From Arachis hypogaea (lineage: Eukaryota; Streptophyta; Magnoliopsida; Fabales; Fabaceae): a DNA stretch of 64,000 nt. The translations under genes were made by a program, and so were the position numbers. The notes beneath the pieces are model-generated. The model was not told the origin of the DNA and made no database searches. It was given only the letters and a program-made list of their open reading frames with translations. Each line of letters opens with the position of its first letter. The stretch's first letter is position 1. Of the stretch, positions 23,472 to 35,414 are shown in pieces. The stretch is taken from contig NC_092053.1 in NCBI RefSeq assembly GCF_003086295.3, forward strand, positions 87,605,671 to 87,669,670. Direction: 5' to 3'.

Positions 23472-23509
23472 CAACACCAAACTTAAACTGTTGCTTGTCC
23501 TCAAGCAAC
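23472..23509 (-). promoter_or_regulatory. Element C pre-LTR hairpin and polypurine-tract substitute
   Basis: On the minus strand GTTGCTTG-AGGA-CAAGCAAC (23490-23509) and then TTTAAGTTTGGTGTTG at the LTR edge. The stem differs from those in A and G in a compensated pair. Confidence 0.6.
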
Positions 23510-24562
23510 TAGACAAATAAAATAGAAGACTAATAGGTTGAGAAGCAATAATATCTCAGAGTTTTGAGTGAAGCTCAGATTCTAATTAGATGAGCAGGAC
23601 TAGTAGCTTTTTGCTTCCGAACAGTTTTGGCATCTCACTTTATCCATTGAAGCTCAGAGTGATTGGCATCTATAGGAACTTAGAATTCAAATAGTGTTAT
23701 TGATTCTCCTATTTCAGTATGATGATTCTTGAATACAGCTGTTTTATGAGTCTTGGCCATGGCCCTAAGCACTTTGTTGTCCAATGTTACTACTGGATAC
23801 ATAAATGCCACAGACACATAATTGGGTGAACCTTTTAGATTGTGACTCAGCTTTGCTAAAGTCCCCAATTAGAGGTGTCCAGTGTTCTTAAGCACACTCT
23901 TCTTTTTGCTTTGGACCTTGACTTTAACCGCTCAGTCTCAAGTTTTCACTTTACACCTTCACGCCACAAGCACATGGTTAGGGACAGCATGGTTTAGCCG
24001 CTTAGGCTAGGATTTTATTCCCTTAGGCCCTCCTATCCACTGATGCTCAAAGCCTTGGGATCCTTTTTATTACCCTTGCCTTTTGGTTTTAAGGGCTATT
24101 GGCTTTTTCTGCTTGCTTTCTCTTTTTCTTTCTCTATATTATTTTTTTTCTGCAAGCTTTGTTCTTTGCTGCTTTTTCTTGCTTCAAGAATCATTTTTAT
24201 GATTTTTCAGATTATCAATAACATGTCTCATGTTCATCATTCTTTCAAGAGCCAACATATTTAATAGTCTTAAACAACAAATTCAAAAGACATATGCACT
24301 GTTCAAGCATTCATTCAGAAGACAGAAAGCATTACCACCACATGTAACTAATTAGAATTTTTTTTATATTATTAAAAACTCGAAATTTTATTGCCTCTTA
24401 TTCAAAAGATCTACTATTTTATTCATGTTTGCTGATGATGAGAAAAATAGACTATAACTTAATTGGGGATAAAATCAAAATAGATACTAATTACTACTAT
24501 ATGACTCCTAAGGTAAACTCCTATAACGACAACTATCACAGAGTTAAAGCAGAAATTGGAAT
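23510..24562 (-). other. Element C 3' noncoding region
   Basis: Aligns with 7014-8000 of B, including a T-rich run. No supportable ORF. Confidence 0.6.
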
Positions 24563-25653
24563 TTAACAACCTTTGTTCTGGGAAGTGGATGTTCCTCGGA
24601 TCTGTGGGGTGCTTGGTCCTTCAAGAGATAACTTCTGGCGCTTCAATTCCCTCAAGTCACGCCCTTGCTCCTCTTGTTCTTTAATCAAATAGCAAAGAAT
24701 TTGACTTTGTTCCTTCTGTTCTTTTATTATTTTTTCTATAGCTTCTTGCATTTTGGTAACTGATGTTTCAAGATACTCCCAGTATTCAGATTGAGGGATT
24801 TCTGGGAGAAATTCCTGTGTTTTCTTCTTGATGGGATCATCCTGTGCTTGTTGTTTTTCCATTGATGCTTTGGTGATTGGTTTCTCGACTGAGATATACT
24901 CAGTTATTCCCATCCTTACTCCAGCGTCCTTGCAGAGCAGAGAAATCAAGCTTGGGTAAGCCAACCTGGCCTCTTTAGAATTTTTGTTAGCAATTTTGTA
25001 GAATTCAGTTGAAATCAGTTGATGAACTTCCACTTCTTTTCCCATCATGATGCAATGGATCATCACTGCTCTTCTAACAGTGACTTCAGAACGGTTGCTA
25101 GTTGGCAGCAGAGAATGCCCAATGAAGTCCAGCCATTTTCTGGCGACTGGTTTGAGATCCACCTGGCTCCAGGGATACATATATCCTCTAGAATCTTATC
25201 CAGGCCCTTGTTTGTTCTCATCATTCTCCTGTTGAAAGAGTTTGGATCATCTTTCAGCTGAGGTAGCTTTAAGATCTCCCTGATCTTGTCAGGGTTGGTA
25301 TGAACAATCTTTCCTCTGACCACGGTTCGATATTCATAGAAAGCAGTTCCAGATAGTTTTTGCTTGTCTGTCTGCCACATATTATCATAGAACTCCTGGA
25401 CCATATTCCTTCCCACTTTCGTTTCAGGATTAGCTAGGAGCTCCCAGTTCCTGATTCAAATTTGCTCCTGGATCTCCGGATATTCGTCTTCTTTCAGACC
25501 GAATCTAACTTCCAGGATCACTGATCTTAGACCCATTATTTTGTAATAATGGTCTGAATGTTCTTTAGATAAGAATTTCCCTTGATTCCAAAGTGATTTT
25601 GGAACACTCTATTTCTTGCCTCTTGAAGTGGGTTGTTTTCCCTTAGGAGCCAT
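24563..25653 (-). pseudogene. Element C third ORF: putative plant transposon protein domain
   Basis: Minus strand, ATG at 25653 (MAPKGKQPTSRGKK), stop at 24563. Two in-frame stops occur early (about 25610 and 25455), and one frame change near 25100-25180. The middle (FYDNMWQTDKQKLSG, then WLDFIGHSLLPTSNRSEVTVR, AVMIHCIMMGKEVEVHQLI) matches the intact ORF of G at 43170-44699 (WYAIVRRSILPTANSSEIV, AILLHCIMVGGEIKVHKLI). It ends in a Glu/Gln/Lys coiled-coil-like tail. This is the env-like position of Athila elements, but I see no signal peptide or membrane segment, so I do not call it an envelope protein. Confidence 0.72.
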
Positions 25654-25675
25654 GATCTTAGTGATCATGGATAAA

Positions 25676-25712
25676 CACACCAAACTTAGAGGTTTGCTTG
25701 TCCTCAAGCAAA
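25676..25712 (-). promoter_or_regulatory. Second hairpin plus AAGTTTGGTGTG module, upstream of the third ORF of C
   Basis: On the minus strand TTTGCTTG-AGGA-CAAGCAAA (25693-25712) followed by CTAAGTTTGGTGTG, ending 23 bases before the ATG at 25653. It duplicates the module next to the 3' LTR. Confidence 0.5.
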
Positions 25713-26657
25713 AGAAAAGAAAGGAGAGGGATAGAAGGAGAGCTAGGTGCAATTGTTGATGGAAGGGGAGGGATGCCGAACCCATATTTAAAGGGAGGGG
25801 GGTGGGTTCGAAAATTTAGAAGAGATATGATAAAAAAGATTGATTTGGAAAAGATAGGATAGAAGATATGATAAGAGATGATATAGTTTAAAATTGGAAA
25901 GATAAAAAAGATTTTTGAAAAAGATAAATCTAAATTTTGAAAAAGATAATGTGGGGATTTGAAAAAGATATTAATTAGTTGAAAAGATTTTTGAATGAAA
26001 AGAGATGGATTTGTTTTGAAAATTTTGAAAAAGAGTTGAATTGGATAAAAACGGTTGGTGCTTATGGATTAAGATACATTTGATATTTTTTCTTCAAAAA
26101 GGGTTTTTGGAAATTAGGAATTTTAGAAATCAGGGTTCTTAACATGTTTATGTAAGAAATCATGAATTGAAGCATGAAAATCAAAATTAAAATGAAAAAT
26201 ATGAAGAAAAAATTGAATTTACCTCCTCCCCACCATCCTGGCGTTTGAACGCCCAAATGCTGCCTCTCCTGGGCGTTCAACGCCCAGCTGCTGCTTCTTT
26301 CTGGCGTTGAACGCCAGGAAATCCTTTGTGACTGGGCATTTTTCTGAACGCCCAGAATGCTGTAAATCTGGCGTTAAACGCCCAGAAAGAGCTTCTTTCT
26401 GGCGTTTAACGCCCAGATGGCTATCCTCACTGGCGTTCAACGCCCAGTGGATGCTTCTGTTGGGCGTTGAACGCCCAAAACAGACTTTTACTGGCGTTTT
26501 CTTGCCAGTGAGCTCTTTTTCTCTGTTTTGTGTGTAGAATCCATCCGTAACCCTGTGAACTTATACAATTGACTCTTTACCTTAGGATTAGTGAACTTTA
26601 TATAAACAAATAAAATCAAGAATAGGGCAAAATGCTTAGAGGAAGTGATGCCCCATG
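25713..26657 (-). repeat. Element C spacer with GGCGTT palindrome array
   Basis: 25713-26230 is A/G-rich and noncoding. 26238-26510 carries about ten short palindromes of the CTGGCGTT-n-AACGCCAG kind, separated by roughly 15-25 bases. Reading frames through the array come from the repeats and are not taken as genes. Confidence 0.7.
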
Positions 26658-26704
26658 GCTGGGTTGCCTCCCAGCAAGCGCTTCTTTACTGTCTTTAGCT
26701 GGAC
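26658..26704 (-). promoter_or_regulatory. Element C post-pol two-hairpin module
   Basis: On the minus strand GTC-loop-GAC, AAGCGCTT, then GCTGGG-AGGCAA-CCCAGC. The loop is as in A, B and G, while the stem has changed on both sides. Confidence 0.6.
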
Positions 26705-26716
26705 CTTGCTGAGCTT

Positions 26717-28753
26717 TTAATCTAGCTTCGGCCTTGAGCACTCTTGCTCAACATTGCCTTCGAGATAGTGCTTGATTCTCTGTCCATTAATAATGAACTT
26801 CTTATCAGAATCAATATCTTGAAGCTCCACATAACCATATGGTGATACACTTGTAATCACATATGGTCCCCTCCACCAAGACTTCAGTTTCCCGGGGAAT
26901 AGCCTGAGCCTAGAGTTAAATAACAGAAGCTTTTGTCCTGGTTCAAAGATTCTAGATGACAGCTTCCTGTCATGCCATTTTTTTTTATTTTTCTTTATAA
27001 AGCTTGGCATTTTCGAAAGCAGTGAATCTGAATTCCTCTAGCTCATTTAGCTGGAGCAATCTTTTTTCTCCAGCTAATTTGGCATCAAAGTTTAAGAATC
27101 TGGTTGCCTAGTAGGCTTTATGTTCCAGTTCCACGGGCAGGTGACATGCCTTACCATACACAAGTTGGTATGGAGAGGTCCCTATAGGAGTCTTGAATGC
27201 TGTTCTGTATGCCCACAGAGCATCATCCAAGCTTCTTGCCCAATCCTTTCTACGGGTACTTACAGTCCGTTCTAGGATTCTTTTTAGCTCTCTGTTAGAG
27301 ACTTCAGCTTGTCCATTAGTCTGTGGATGATATGGAGTCGCCACCTTGTGGCGAATCCCATACCGGACCATGGCAGAGTAAAGCTGTTTGTTGCAGAAGT
27401 GAGTGCCCCCATCACTGATTAGTACTCTAGGGACACCAAACCTGCTAAAGATATGTTTCTGGAGGAACTTCAGCACTGTTTTAGTATCATTGGTGGGTGT
27501 GGAAATGGCCTCAACCCATTTTGATACATAGTCAATTGCCACCAGAATATAAGTGTTTGAGAATGATGGTGGGAAAAGTCCCATGAAGTCAATTCCCCAT
27601 ACGTCAAACAACTCAATCTCCAAGATTCCTTGTTGAGGCATGGCATAACCATAAGGCAGATTACCATCTCTTTGGCAACTGTCACAGTTACGTACAAACT
27701 CTCGGGAATCTCTATAGAGTGTGGGCCAATAGAAGCCACATTGGAGGACCTTGGTGGCTGTCCGCTCACCTCCGAAATGGCCTCCATATTGAGATCCATG
27801 GCAATGCCATAGGATCCTCTGTGCTTCTTCTCTAGGAACACACCTACGGATTATTCCGTCTGCACATCTCTTAAAGAGATAGGGTTCATCCCACAAGTAG
27901 TACTTTGCATCAGTAATTAATTTCTTCTTTTGTTGCCTGTTGTACTCCTTGGGTATGAACCTTGCAGCTTTATAGTTTGCAATATTGGCAAACCATGGTG
28001 TTTCCTGAATGGCAAATAAATGCTCATCCGGAAAAGTCTCAGAGATTTCAAGAGAGGGGTGGGGCGTCCCTTCTACTGGCTCTATCCGGGACAGATGATC
28101 AGCTACTTGGTTCTCTGACCCTTTTCTGTCTCTTATTTCTATATCAAACTCTTGCAGAAGCAACACCCATCTGATGAGCCTGGGTTTTGAATCCTGCTTT
28201 GTGAGTAGATATTTAAGAGCAGCATGGTCAGTATACACAATCACTTTTGATCCTACTAAGTATGATCTGAACTTGTCAATGGCATAAACCACTGCAAGCA
28301 ATTCTTTTTCTGTGGTTGTGTAATTTTTCTGGGCATCATTTAAAATGCGGCTAGCATAATAAATGACGTGCAGAAGCTTGTCATGCCTCTGCCCCAGCAC
28401 TGCACCAATGGCGTGATCACTGGAATTACACATTAGCTCAAATGGTAATGTCCAGTCTGGTGCAGAAATAACTGGTGCTGTGACCAGCTTGGCTTTCAGC
28501 GTTTCAAACGCCTGCAGACACTCTGTGTCAAACACAAATGGCGTGTCAGCAGCTAGCAGATTGCTTAGAGGTTTTGCGATTTTGAAAAATCCTTTATAAA
28601 CCTCCTATAGAATCCTGCATGCCCCAGAAAGCTTCTGATTGCCTTAACATTGGCAGGTGGTGGTAATTTTTCAATTACCTCTATTTTTGCTTGATCCACC
28701 TTTATTCCCTTGTTTGAGATTTTATGCCCAAGAATAATCCCTTCAGTCACCAT
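26717..28753 (-). pseudogene. pol: Element C pol, second half: RT tail, RNase H, integrase
   Basis: Minus strand. The RT tail ([27 protein letters not shown]) shifts frame near 28570. The next frame (28535-27108) encodes RNase H ([20 protein letters not shown]), the integrase zinc-binding segment ([19 protein letters not shown]) and core ([24 protein letters not shown]). A stop at about 27106 and a frame change near 27000 precede the C-terminal part (FEPGQKLLLFNSRL, WWRGPYVITSVSPYG), which ends at 26717. Confidence 0.92.
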
Positions 28754-29861
28754 AAAGTGACATTTTTCCCAGTTTAAAACTAGGTTGGTCTCTTGGCATC
28801 TCTTCAGAACAAGTTTCAGATGATCAAGACAGGAGCTGAATTAGTCTCCATATACTGAGAAGTCATCCATGAAGACTTCTAGAAATTTTTCCACCATATC
28901 AGAGAAAATAGAGAGCATGCATCTCTGGAAGGTTGCAGGCGCATTACACAGCCCAAATGGCATCCTTCTATAAGCAAACACTCCAGATGGACATGTGAAT
29001 GCTGTTTTTTCTTGATCCTGGGGATCTACTGCAATCTGGTTATAGCCTGAGTAGCCATCCAAAAAGCAGTAATAATTATGACCTACCAGTCTTTCTAGCA
29101 TCTGGTCTATGAATGGTAAAGGAAAATGATCCTTTCTGGTGGCTGTATTGAGCCTTCTGTAGTCAATACACATGCGCCACCCTGTAACTGTTCTTGTAGG
29201 AACCAGTTCATTCTTTTCATTATGAACCACTGTCATGCCTCTCTTTTTGGGGACAACTTGGACAGGGCTCACCCAGGGGCTGTCAGAAATAGGATAAATA
29301 ATCCCAGCCTCTAGTAATTTGGTAACCTCTTTCTGCACCACTTCCTTCATGGCTGGATTTAGCCGCCTCTATAGTTGAACCACTGGTTTAGCATTATCCT
29401 CCAATAAGATTTTGTGCATGCATCTAGCTGGGCTTATGCCCTTAAGGTCACCTATGGACCACCCAAGAGCTGTCTTGTGTGTCCTTAGCACTTGAATAAG
29501 TGCTTCCTCTTCCTGTGGATTTAGAGCAGAGCTTATGATCACTGGAAAAGTGTCACCTTCTCCCAAAAATACATATTTCAGGGATGGTGGTAATGGTTTG
29601 AGCTCGGGTTTAGGAGGTTTTTCCTTTTCCAGAGGAAATTTCAGAGGCTCTTCCATCTCCTCTAAATCCTCCAAATCAGGCTGAACATCTTTAAAGATGT
29701 CTTCCAACTCTGATTCGAGACTCTCAGCCATCTTGATCTCTTGTACCAAAGAGTCAATAAGATCAACTTTCATGCAGTCTTTTGATGTGTTTGGATGCTG
29801 CATGGCTTTGACAGCATTCATCTTAAACTCATCATCATTGACTCTCAGGGTTATTTCCCCC
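28754..29861 (-). pseudogene. pol: Element C protease C-terminus, linker and RT
   Basis: Same frame as the gag part, separated from it by tandem stops at about 29858-29863. It has an acidic Glu/Pro-rich linker, a stop at about 29366 just before RT, then the RT palm ([66 protein letters not shown] at about 28865), a stop near 28839, and the frame continues to 28754. Confidence 0.9.
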
Positions 29862-29863
29862 TA

Positions 29864-31795
29864 TTAGACATCAATGAGAGTTCGTCCAGTTGCTAGGAAG
29901 GCTCTTCCTAGAATGAGAGTAGCACTCTTGTGCTCCTCCATTTCCAGCACTACAAAGTCAGTAGGAAAGGCGAATGGCCTAACTCTGACGATCATGTCTT
30001 CAATCACGCCTGATGGGTATTTAATGGAGCCATCAGCAAGTTGGAGACATATCCGGGTCGGTTTAACTTCTTCAGTTAAACCAAGCTTTCTGATAGTGGA
30101 TGCAGGTATTAGGTTGATGCTTGCCCCAAGATCACATAAAGCTGTCTTGGTGCAATTACCTTCTAATGTGCATGGTATCAGAAAACTCCCAGGGTCTTTA
30201 AGCTTTTCAGGAAAGCTTTTCAGAATGACTGCACTGCATTCTTCAGTGAGGAGAACTCTTTCAGTTTCTCTCCAATCCTTCTTATGACTCAAGATCTCTT
30301 TCATGAACTTGGCATAAGAAGGTATTTGCTCAAGTGCCTCTGCAAATGGAATCTTTATTTCAAGAGTCCTGAGATAATCTGCAAAGCGAGCAAATTGCTT
30401 ATCCTGCTCCTCTTTCCGGAGTTTTTGAGGATAAGGTATCTTGGCTTTATATTCCTCAACCTTAGTTGTTGTAGGTTTATTGCCTACAGAAGTGGTTGAA
30501 GAAGCCTTTTTAGAGGGGTTATCATCAGCACTTGTGTGTGTCTGATCCCTCACTGGCAATGGAGTGCCAGAGTTAGAAGCTGGAGTGACGTTAGACGCCC
30601 ACTCCTTGTCTGTTCCTGGCGTCTGAACGCCAGAACTGTGCCCATTTTGGGCGTTCAACACCAGATCCTTGCTTGTTTCTAGCGTTGAACGCCAGTCCTT
30701 GCTTGTTACTAGCGTTGAACGCCAGTCTTGGGCATGGTCTGGGCGTTCAGCGCCAGCCTTCCACCAGAAATCTGACGTTTTAGCGCCAGAATTACTTTTC
30801 CCTGGGCTCTTACTGTCCTCAGGTGAATTTTGGGTGGTTTGCTCATTCCTTAGCTCTTTGCTGCCTTGAGGTGGGGTATTTAATGTTTTCCCACTTCTTA
30901 ATTGAACTGCTTGGCATTCTTCTGTTATTTGTCTTGACAGCTGCTGCTTTGTTTGCTTCAATTGTTCTTCCATATTTATATTAGCCATCCTTGTCTCTTG
31001 TAGTTTATCCTTGAATTCGGCTAATTGCTTTGTTAGAAAGTCCAATTGCTGATTGAATTCAGCAGCTTGTTTTACAAGGCTGAGTTCAGCAGTTACTGTT
31101 TTAACCTCTTCTTTCATGGAAGGGTCACTGCTTAGGTACAGATGCTGATTTCTAGCAACTGTATCAATGAGCTCTTGAGCTTCTTCAATTGTCTTTCTCA
31201 TGTGGATAGATCCACCAGCTGAGTAATCTAGAGAGATCTGAGCTCTTTCTGTAAGCCCATAATAGAAGATGTCTAACTGAACCCACTCTAAAAACATTTC
31301 AGAGGGGCATTTTCGTAGCATCTCTCTGTATCTCTCCCAGGCATCATAAAGAGATTCATTATCTCCTTGTTTAAAGCCTTGGATGTCCAGCCTTAGCTGT
31401 GTCATCCGTTTTAGAGGAAAGTATTGATCCACGAATTTTTCTGTTAGCTGTTTCCATGTCCTTATGCTAGCCTTAGGTTGGTTATTTAACCACCTCTTGG
31501 CTTGGTCTTTTACAGCAAATGGAAACAGTAATAATCTGTAGACATCCTGATCTACCTCCTTATCATGTACTGTGTCAGCAATTTGTAAAAACTGTGCCAG
31601 AAACTCTGTAGGTTCTTCCTGTGGAAGACCGGAATACTGGTAACTTTGTTGCACCATGATAATGAGCTGAGGATTCAACTCAAAACTACTAACTCCAATG
31701 GAGGGTATGCAGATACTGCTCCCACATGAAGCAGTAGAGGGGTTAGCATATGACCCCAGAGTCCTCCTGGACTGTTCATTTCCACTTAGATCCAT
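29864..31795 (-). CDS. gag: Element C gag-protease polyprotein (open, C-terminally cut by stops)
   Basis: 643 codons from ATG 31795 (MDLSGNEQSRRTLGSYANP). Gag core: RLLLFPFAVKDQAKRWLNN, SLYDAWERYREMLRKCP, DYSAGGS (about residues 80-220). A coiled-coil-like linker follows, then a segment built on GGCGTT palindromes (about 30585-30795), AEALEQIPSYAKFMKEILS, and the protease CDLGASINLIPASTIRKLGL at about 30100-30150 up to GRAFLATGRTLIDV. It stops before the usual end of the protease-linker region because of two adjacent stop codons. Probably once one gag-pol frame, as in B. Confidence 0.88.
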   Translation of the reverse strand: MDLSGNEQSRRTLGSYANPSTASCGSSICIPSIGVSSFELNPQLIIMVQQSYQYSGLPQEEPTEFLAQFLQIADTVHDKEVDQDVYRLLLFPFAVKDQAKRWLNNQPKASIRTWKQLTEKFVDQYFPLKRMTQLRLDIQGFKQGDNESLYDAWERYREMLRKCPSEMFLEWVQLDIFYYGLTERAQISLDYSAGGSIHMRKTIEEAQELIDTVARNQHLYLSSDPSMKEEVKTVTAELSLVKQAAEFNQQLDFLTKQLAEFKDKLQETRMANINMEEQLKQTKQQLSRQITEECQAVQLRSGKTLNTPPQGSKELRNEQTTQNSPEDSKSPGKSNSGAKTSDFWWKAGAERPDHAQDWRSTLVTSKDWRSTLETSKDLVLNAQNGHSSGVQTPGTDKEWASNVTPASNSGTPLPVRDQTHTSADDNPSKKASSTTSVGNKPTTTKVEEYKAKIPYPQKLRKEEQDKQFARFADYLRTLEIKIPFAEALEQIPSYAKFMKEILSHKKDWRETERVLLTEECSAVILKSFPEKLKDPGSFLIPCTLEGNCTKTALCDLGASINLIPASTIRKLGLTEEVKPTRICLQLADGSIKYPSGVIEDMIVRVRPFAFPTDFVVLEMEEHKSATLILGRAFLATGRTLIDV

Positions 31796-32541
31796 GATGG
31801 AGAAAGGGAGATGATAAAAAAAATATTTATTTTTATTTATTTACTTATTTATTTAATTATTTAGAAAATAATTAAATTAAAATAAAGTAAATAAAAATAG
31901 GTGAATATTTTCGAAAAAATTGAGGAGAGGGAAAGTGGTTAGGAAGTTTTGGAAAAGATTTTAAATTTTGAAAAAAAATCTGAATTTTAAAAATATAATT
32001 TTCGAAAAAATTGTTTTAAACATAGAGAGAAAAGATATTTTTGAATTTAGTGAGGAAAGAGAAAAACAATAAAATAGCACAAGATTTAAAATTTTTAGAT
32101 CTAATGCTCCTAGTTTTCGAAAATTTTGGAGGGGAAACACCAAGGAACACCAAACAAAAAAAGTTTAAGATCAAGACACAAGAAAAACTCAAGAACACTT
32201 TGAAGACTCACAAGAACACAAGAACATGAAGAAACAACACCAAACTTAAAATTTTTAGAAACCCAAACTAAAATTTTCGAAAAACAAAGAAAAATCAACA
32301 AGAAAACACCAAACTTAGAGTTTGGCACAGGATTTATTCAAAGAAAAATTATTTTTGAAAAAGATTTTAAAAATTAGGATAGCCAATTACCAAGAACATA
32401 AGCACCACGCTCTAAATAATTGAGCTATAAATTTAAAGTATTTTAACAATGTATAAATAATAAAAGACTCTAAACCAAAAAAGAAAAATTTTTCCTAATC
32501 TAAGCAACAAAATAAACCGTCAGTTGTTCAAACTCAAACAA
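31796..32541 (-). other. Element C 5' leader (noncoding)
   Basis: A-rich leader with CACCAAACTTA-type motifs (sense TAAGTTTGGTG) near 32240 and 32308. No supportable ORF. Confidence 0.6.
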
Positions 32542-32559
32542 TCCCCGGCAACGGTGCCA
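32542..32559 (-). other. Primer binding site of C
   Basis: On the minus strand TGGCACCGTTGCCGGGGA, one mismatch to the tRNA-Asp complement, 6 bases inside the 5' LTR. Confidence 0.9.
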
Positions 32560-32565
32560 AAAACT

Positions 32566-34070
32566 TGGTGCACGAATTATGAATAACACGTTTCACAACT
32601 CGTACCACTAACCAGCAAGTGCACTGGGTCGTCCAAGTAATACCTTACGTGAGTAAGGGTCGATCCCACAGAGATTGTTGGTTTGAAGCAAGCTATGGTT
32701 ATCTTGCAATTCTCAGTCAGGATATTAATTGGTGGTTATCAATTGACTTGCAAATAAACAAAGGAGCATAAATTAAAAATAACTTGTTATGCAGTAATGG
32801 AGAATATGTTGGAGTTTTGGAGATGCTTTGTCTTCTGAAATTCTACTTTCCTCTGTTTCTAATTCACGCATGCACGTCCTCCTATGGGAAGCTGTATGTT
32901 GGTGGATCACCGTTGTCAATGGCTACCATCCATCCTTCCTGTGAAAAGGGTCCAAGTTCGCTGTCACCGCACCGTTAATCATCTGCAGGTTCTCAATCAT
33001 ACCGGAATAGGATTTACTATCCTTTTGCGTCTGTCACTACGCCCAGCACTCGTGAGTTTGAAGTTTGTCACAGCCATTCAATCCTAGAATCCTACTCGGA
33101 ATACCACAGACAAGGTTTAGACTTTTCGGATTCTCATGAATGCTGCCATCAATCTAGCTTATACCACGGAGATTCTGATTAAGGAATCTAAGAGATAATC
33201 ATTCAATCTGATGTAGAACGGAAGTGATTGTGAGACACACGTTCATGGAGTGAGGAAGGTGATGAGTGTCACGGATCATCACCTTCTCCATAATGAGGCG
33301 CGAATGGATATCTTAGATAGGAACACGCATGTTTGAACAGAAAATAGAAATACTTGCATTAATTCATCGAGACACAGCAGAGCTCCTCACCTCCAATAAT
33401 GGAGTTTAGAGACTCATGCCGTCAAAAGTTACAAAGTTCAGATCTAAAAATGTCATGAGATACAAAATAGTAACCTAGGTTTACAGAAAATGAGTAAACT
33501 ATAACAGATAGTGCAGAAATCCACTTCTGGGGCCCACTTGGTGTGTGCTGGGGCTGAGACTAAAGCTTTCACGTGCCTGGGGCTGTTTTGGGCGTTCAAC
33601 GCCAGCTTTGGATCCATTTCTGGCGTTGAACTCCAACTTGCAGCTTGTTTCTGGCGCTGGACGCTAGAATCGGGCAGAGAGCTGGCGTTGAACGCCAGTT
33701 TACGTCGTCTATCCTTGAGCAAAGTATGGACTATTATATATTGCTGGAAAGCTCTGGATGTCTACCTTCCAACATAATTAGAAGCGCGCCATTTGGATTT
33801 TTGTAGCTCCCGAAATTCCATTTTGAGTGCAGGGAGGTCAGAATCCAACAGCATCGGCAGTCCTTTTTCAGCCTGAATTAGATTTTTGCTCAGCTCCCTC
33901 AATTTCAGCCAGAAAATACCTGAAATTACAAAAAAACACACAACTCATAGTAAAGTCCAGAAATATGAATTTTTCCTAAAAACTAATGAAAATAAGCTGA
34001 AAACTAACTAGAACATACTAAAAACTATATGAAATTAACCACAAAAAGCGTATAAAATATCCGCTCATCC
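32566..34070 (-). repeat. Element C 5' LTR
   Basis: 1,505 bp, matching 21936-23471 apart from scattered changes and about 31 bases missing near 33468, where short TAG-containing repeats flank the gap. Confidence 0.95.
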
Positions 34071-35414
34071 ATAACCGAAGTATTTAAACCTCGGGTCGTC
34101 TTCTCAAGGAACTGCAGGGAGGTATGTTCTTATTATTGGTTATGAGTTTTGTAAATTGGGGTTTTGAAAGTGAGGAACAAGTAATTTAAACGACAAATAA
34201 AATAAACAAATAATTGTAAAATAAACTCTTGGCAAGGTATGAGAATTTGAAATTTCTATCATAGTTATTCTTATGAGGTGTGATGAGAATTGGATATTAA
34301 TCCCACTTAGTTAAGTCAAGTAGACTAATTAGATTGATCCTCAAGTCCTAGTCAATCCCTGTGGGAAGACTAGCTTTAGAGCGATCTAGATTAATTAGGA
34401 ATCTGCCAATTTAAACCACTGCTGAGTTTGACAACTCAAGTGTTACCAATTACTTAACCAAAGCCAAAAGAGAGAAAATATTTAAATTAAATTAAAAGCA
34501 TTCATGAATAGAATAAAACAATTATAAACTGAAATACCTCAAATAATATTAATTAAGAGAATCAAATCTAAACATGAATGGTTCATCAGCCAATTTAGCA
34601 AAAAAGTAATTAAAAGAAAGCATTAAAATATCTGAAAGCAAAAAGGGAATATAAAGTAAAGGAATATTGAACCTGATAGGGAGTCGGAATGCTAAATAGA
34701 AATAATAAGAAATCCTAATCCTAAAACCTAAGAGAGAGGAGAGAACCTCTCTCTCTAAAAACTACATCTAAACTATGAAAAGTGAATAATTGGAGATCTC
34801 CCCAATATGGATGCCTTCCCCCACTTCATAACCTCTAATCTGTGCCTTCTGGACTTGGATCTGGGCCAAAAAAGAGCTTCAGAAATCGCTGGGAGTGTTT
34901 TCTGTAATTTCTTGTGCGTGGCGTCTGTCACACGTCCGCGTGGGTCACGCGGTCGCATCATCCGGAGTTTTCCTTGTCACGCGTTCGCTGAGGTCATGCG
35001 TCAGCGTCATCTGTGTTCTGCTCATAGCGCGCATCCGCGTCAGTCACGCGTTCGCGCTGCTGTCTTTTCATACTGGGCACGCGGCTGCATCATCCATGCG
35101 TTCGCGTCGCTGCCAGTTTCTTCAAAAACTCCGTTTTGTGCTTTCCTTCTATTTTTGTATGTTTCCTTTCCATCCTTTAAGTCATTCCTGCCTTAGAAGA
35201 TCTAAAACTTCTCAACACACAAATCACGGCATTGAATGGAAATAAAAGGTAATTAAAATAAATAATTTCAAAGCATAGGAAACATGTATTTCACAAATAT
35301 CACATAATAAGGGAGGAAAAGTAAAACCATTCAATTTACATGAATAAGTGGGTGAAGAATTGAATAAATCTCTTGAATTGAGCACAATATATATCATAAA
35401 ATATGGGTTTATCA
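34071..35414 (-). repeat. Solo LTR F, right fragment
   Basis: Continues 21935 after the ATAAC duplication (CGAAGTATTTAAACCTCGGG) and ends TTTATCA, followed by CTCTT (35415-35419). Without C, F is about 1,475 bp. CACGC/GCGTG palindromes lie at 34915-35105. No PBS or internal region is attached, so it is a solo LTR left by recombination between two LTRs. Confidence 0.8.

Larger units (their letters stand above)
21936..34070 (-). mobile_element. Element C: Ty3/gypsy LTR retrotransposon, minus strand, same family as B
   Basis: 12,135 bp inside solo LTR F with perfect ATAAC duplications (21931-21935, 34071-34075). It is close to B in LTR, gag and pol, but keeps more of the third ORF. Its right terminus reads CC instead of the usual CA at 34069-34070. 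The coding regions are broken by fewer changes than in B. It is the innermost element of the deepest nest, so it arrived after H, A, E and F. Confidence 0.95.
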
